A stretch of DNA of 6,622 bases from Candidatus Izemoplasma sp. (GTDB lineage Bacteria; Bacillota_I; Bacilli_A; Izemoplasmatales; Izemoplasmataceae), in NCBI GenBank assembly GCA_007117555.1, contig SKGI01000095.1:1-6622 (forward strand), read 5' to 3'. Positions 5,692 to 6,622 of this stretch are shown piece after piece. The notes under the pieces were generated by a model, which had not been told where the DNA came from, did no database searches, and saw only the letters and a program-made list of their open reading frames with translations. The position numbers and the translations under genes are program-made. Each line of letters begins with the position of its first letter. Position 1 is the stretch's first letter.

Positions 5692-6622
5692 ATGCATTTT
5701 TTTGCAAAATTTCTAATGATTTTGAGGCTTCTAAGTTACGGCATTTGACTGTTATTGAAGCCGAACCTATATCCGCTGTCCGCACCCAAAACGACTGGAT
5801 GCCCCCTTGCATCGCAAAATGCGATGGACCCATCAGTTCGATTGGACCTGTGCATGATACTTCTACCACATCATGACTATAAAAAGCGCGCTCGCCGAGG
5901 GAATTTTTTAACTCAACCGTTATTCTAGCCACGTCATATGTATCGGCGATGATTAATTGCTTTGTAGATGATGATAATGTCAACTCTAAATGGTCGTCTC
6001 GTCCTTTGTATACTGTGAGCACTGTTTGGTTGTTGCGGCGTCCTTCAAACCGGTAGATGGTACTCTTTTCTCCCCAACCACCAATGTATTGTGTGTACAG
6101 ACGAACGATGTCGTCATACTTGAGCTTATACTTAAGCATCATTCGACCAACAAGTAACTTCGTTTTTAAAGTCATGTTCAAGTCACGCTGCAAAGTTTCA
6201 AGCAACGCGGCTTTAATTTTGCGAGCATCTTTTTTCTTAAAAGGTTCATTCACTTCAAGCTGATTGCCAATAAAATCACGGATGACAATTGGCGGATGGG
6301 GTAAATGAGGCCAATCACGGTTGTCACGATGATACTTGCCAATCAAAACATCATTTTTATACAAGGCGATTTCATCAAGGTTCGTCGCTACAATCGCTTC
6401 TTTTAACGCACCACCTGGTTGATCGCCAATATGCATCATCGAGAGCACTTGTAAATAATCGCGTTCACCTTGAGAGGCATAAACCGCCGCCGCATATTTG
6501 TCATTACGATTCATATCAAGGACACCGTGGTGACAAATATGATTATTTGATCCAAAATCTTGATGGGTATTGTAATCAAACAAACACCACCCTAATGCGC
6601 CCATGACACCTTTTTGAGCATA
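5690..6622 (-). CDS. Glycoside hydrolase family 2 (beta-galactosidase-like), C-terminal part only
   Basis: The frame is open to the right edge, so only the last 310 residues are present. GH2 enzymes retain configuration while removing non-reducing beta-galactosyl, glucuronyl or mannosyl units. The first 50 residues are the end of the TIM barrel, with GALGWCLFDYNTHQDFGS, a HHGVLDMNR stretch and YAAAVYAS, a run I recall from compact GH2 beta-galactosidases. Both catalytic glutamates would lie upstream, outside the window. Residues of about 60-136 look like a beta-sandwich (ATNLDEIALYKNDVLIGKY, then HLPHPPIVIRDFIG). A helical Lys-rich part follows (about 126-185), and the last 100 residues form an Ig-like C-terminal domain (VARITVELKNSLGE, then QSFWVRTADIGSASITV). 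The Met at 6604 is internal, since conserved barrel sequence precedes it. Location cannot be judged without the N-terminus. It converges on rnjA and shares its terminator. Substrate is unproven; beta-galactosidase is the best guess. Confidence 0.85.
   Translation of the reverse strand, partial: YAQKGVMGALGWCLFDYNTHQDFGSNNHICHHGVLDMNRNDKYAAAVYASQGERDYLQVLSMMHIGDQPGGALKEAIVATNLDEIALYKNDVLIGKYHRDNRDWPHLPHPPIVIRDFIGNQLEVNEPFKKKDARKIKAALLETLQRDLNMTLKTKLLVGRMMLKYKLKYDDIVRLYTQYIGGWGEKSTIYRFEGRRNNQTVLTVYKGRDDHLELTLSSSTKQLIIADTYDVARITVELKNSLGERAFYSHDVVEVSCTGPIELMGPSHFAMQGGIQSFWVRTADIGSASITVKCRNLEASKSLEILQKNA

Noticed and set aside
6602..6604. ATG at 6604 as a true start of the GH2 gene
   Set aside because: The frame stays open to the edge (YAQKGV precedes it) and the protein at this point is already in the late TIM barrel, so the Met is internal.
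1..6622. Search by eye for tRNA or rRNA genes, CRISPR repeats, insertion-sequence ends, prophage or defence genes
   Set aside because: None seen. The window is almost fully covered by five recognisable genes, and the only gap over 25 bases is the 102-base divergent promoter region.

Overview
The window looks like chromosomal DNA from a Bacillota-type (Firmicutes-like) bacterium. Evidence for this is purine-rich Shine-Dalgarno sites (AGGAG, AGGAGG, AGGTGA), TATAAT-type -10 boxes, a J1-type ribonuclease J, and a priA-fmt gene pair. TGG is used for Trp and no in-frame TGA interrupts any gene, so the standard code applies. The GH2 glycosidase resembles those I associate with Erysipelotrichia and related gut Bacillota. 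That finer placement is inference and no search was run.

Layout. Positions 1-3886 hold three minus-strand genes read right to left: a Cof-type HAD hydrolase (3886-3101), priA (3080-744) and fmt (729 to the left edge, C-terminus cut off). The gaps are 20 and 14 bases with no terminator, so they probably form one operon that continues past position 1. A roughly 100-base divergent intergenic region (3887-3988) carries candidate promoters for both directions. Positions 3989-5668 hold rnjA on the plus strand. It ends in a symmetric hairpin (5667-5691) that also serves the convergent gene at 5690-6622. That gene is the C-terminal part of a GH2 beta-galactosidase-like enzyme whose N-terminus lies beyond the right edge.

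How the genes relate. PriA restarts stalled replication forks, Fmt formylates initiator tRNA, and RNase J matures and degrades RNA, so this is mostly a core information-processing region. The HAD phosphatase is a general metabolic enzyme of unknown substrate, and the GH2 enzyme belongs to sugar catabolism. I see no tRNA or rRNA gene, mobile element, CRISPR array, prophage or defence gene, and no evidence of an undescribed multi-gene system. The points worth a second look are the compact divergent promoter region, the terminator shared with both stop codons, several departures from PriA consensus motifs, and two gene-order differences from Bacillus (no def between priA and fmt, and no rpoY before rnjA).
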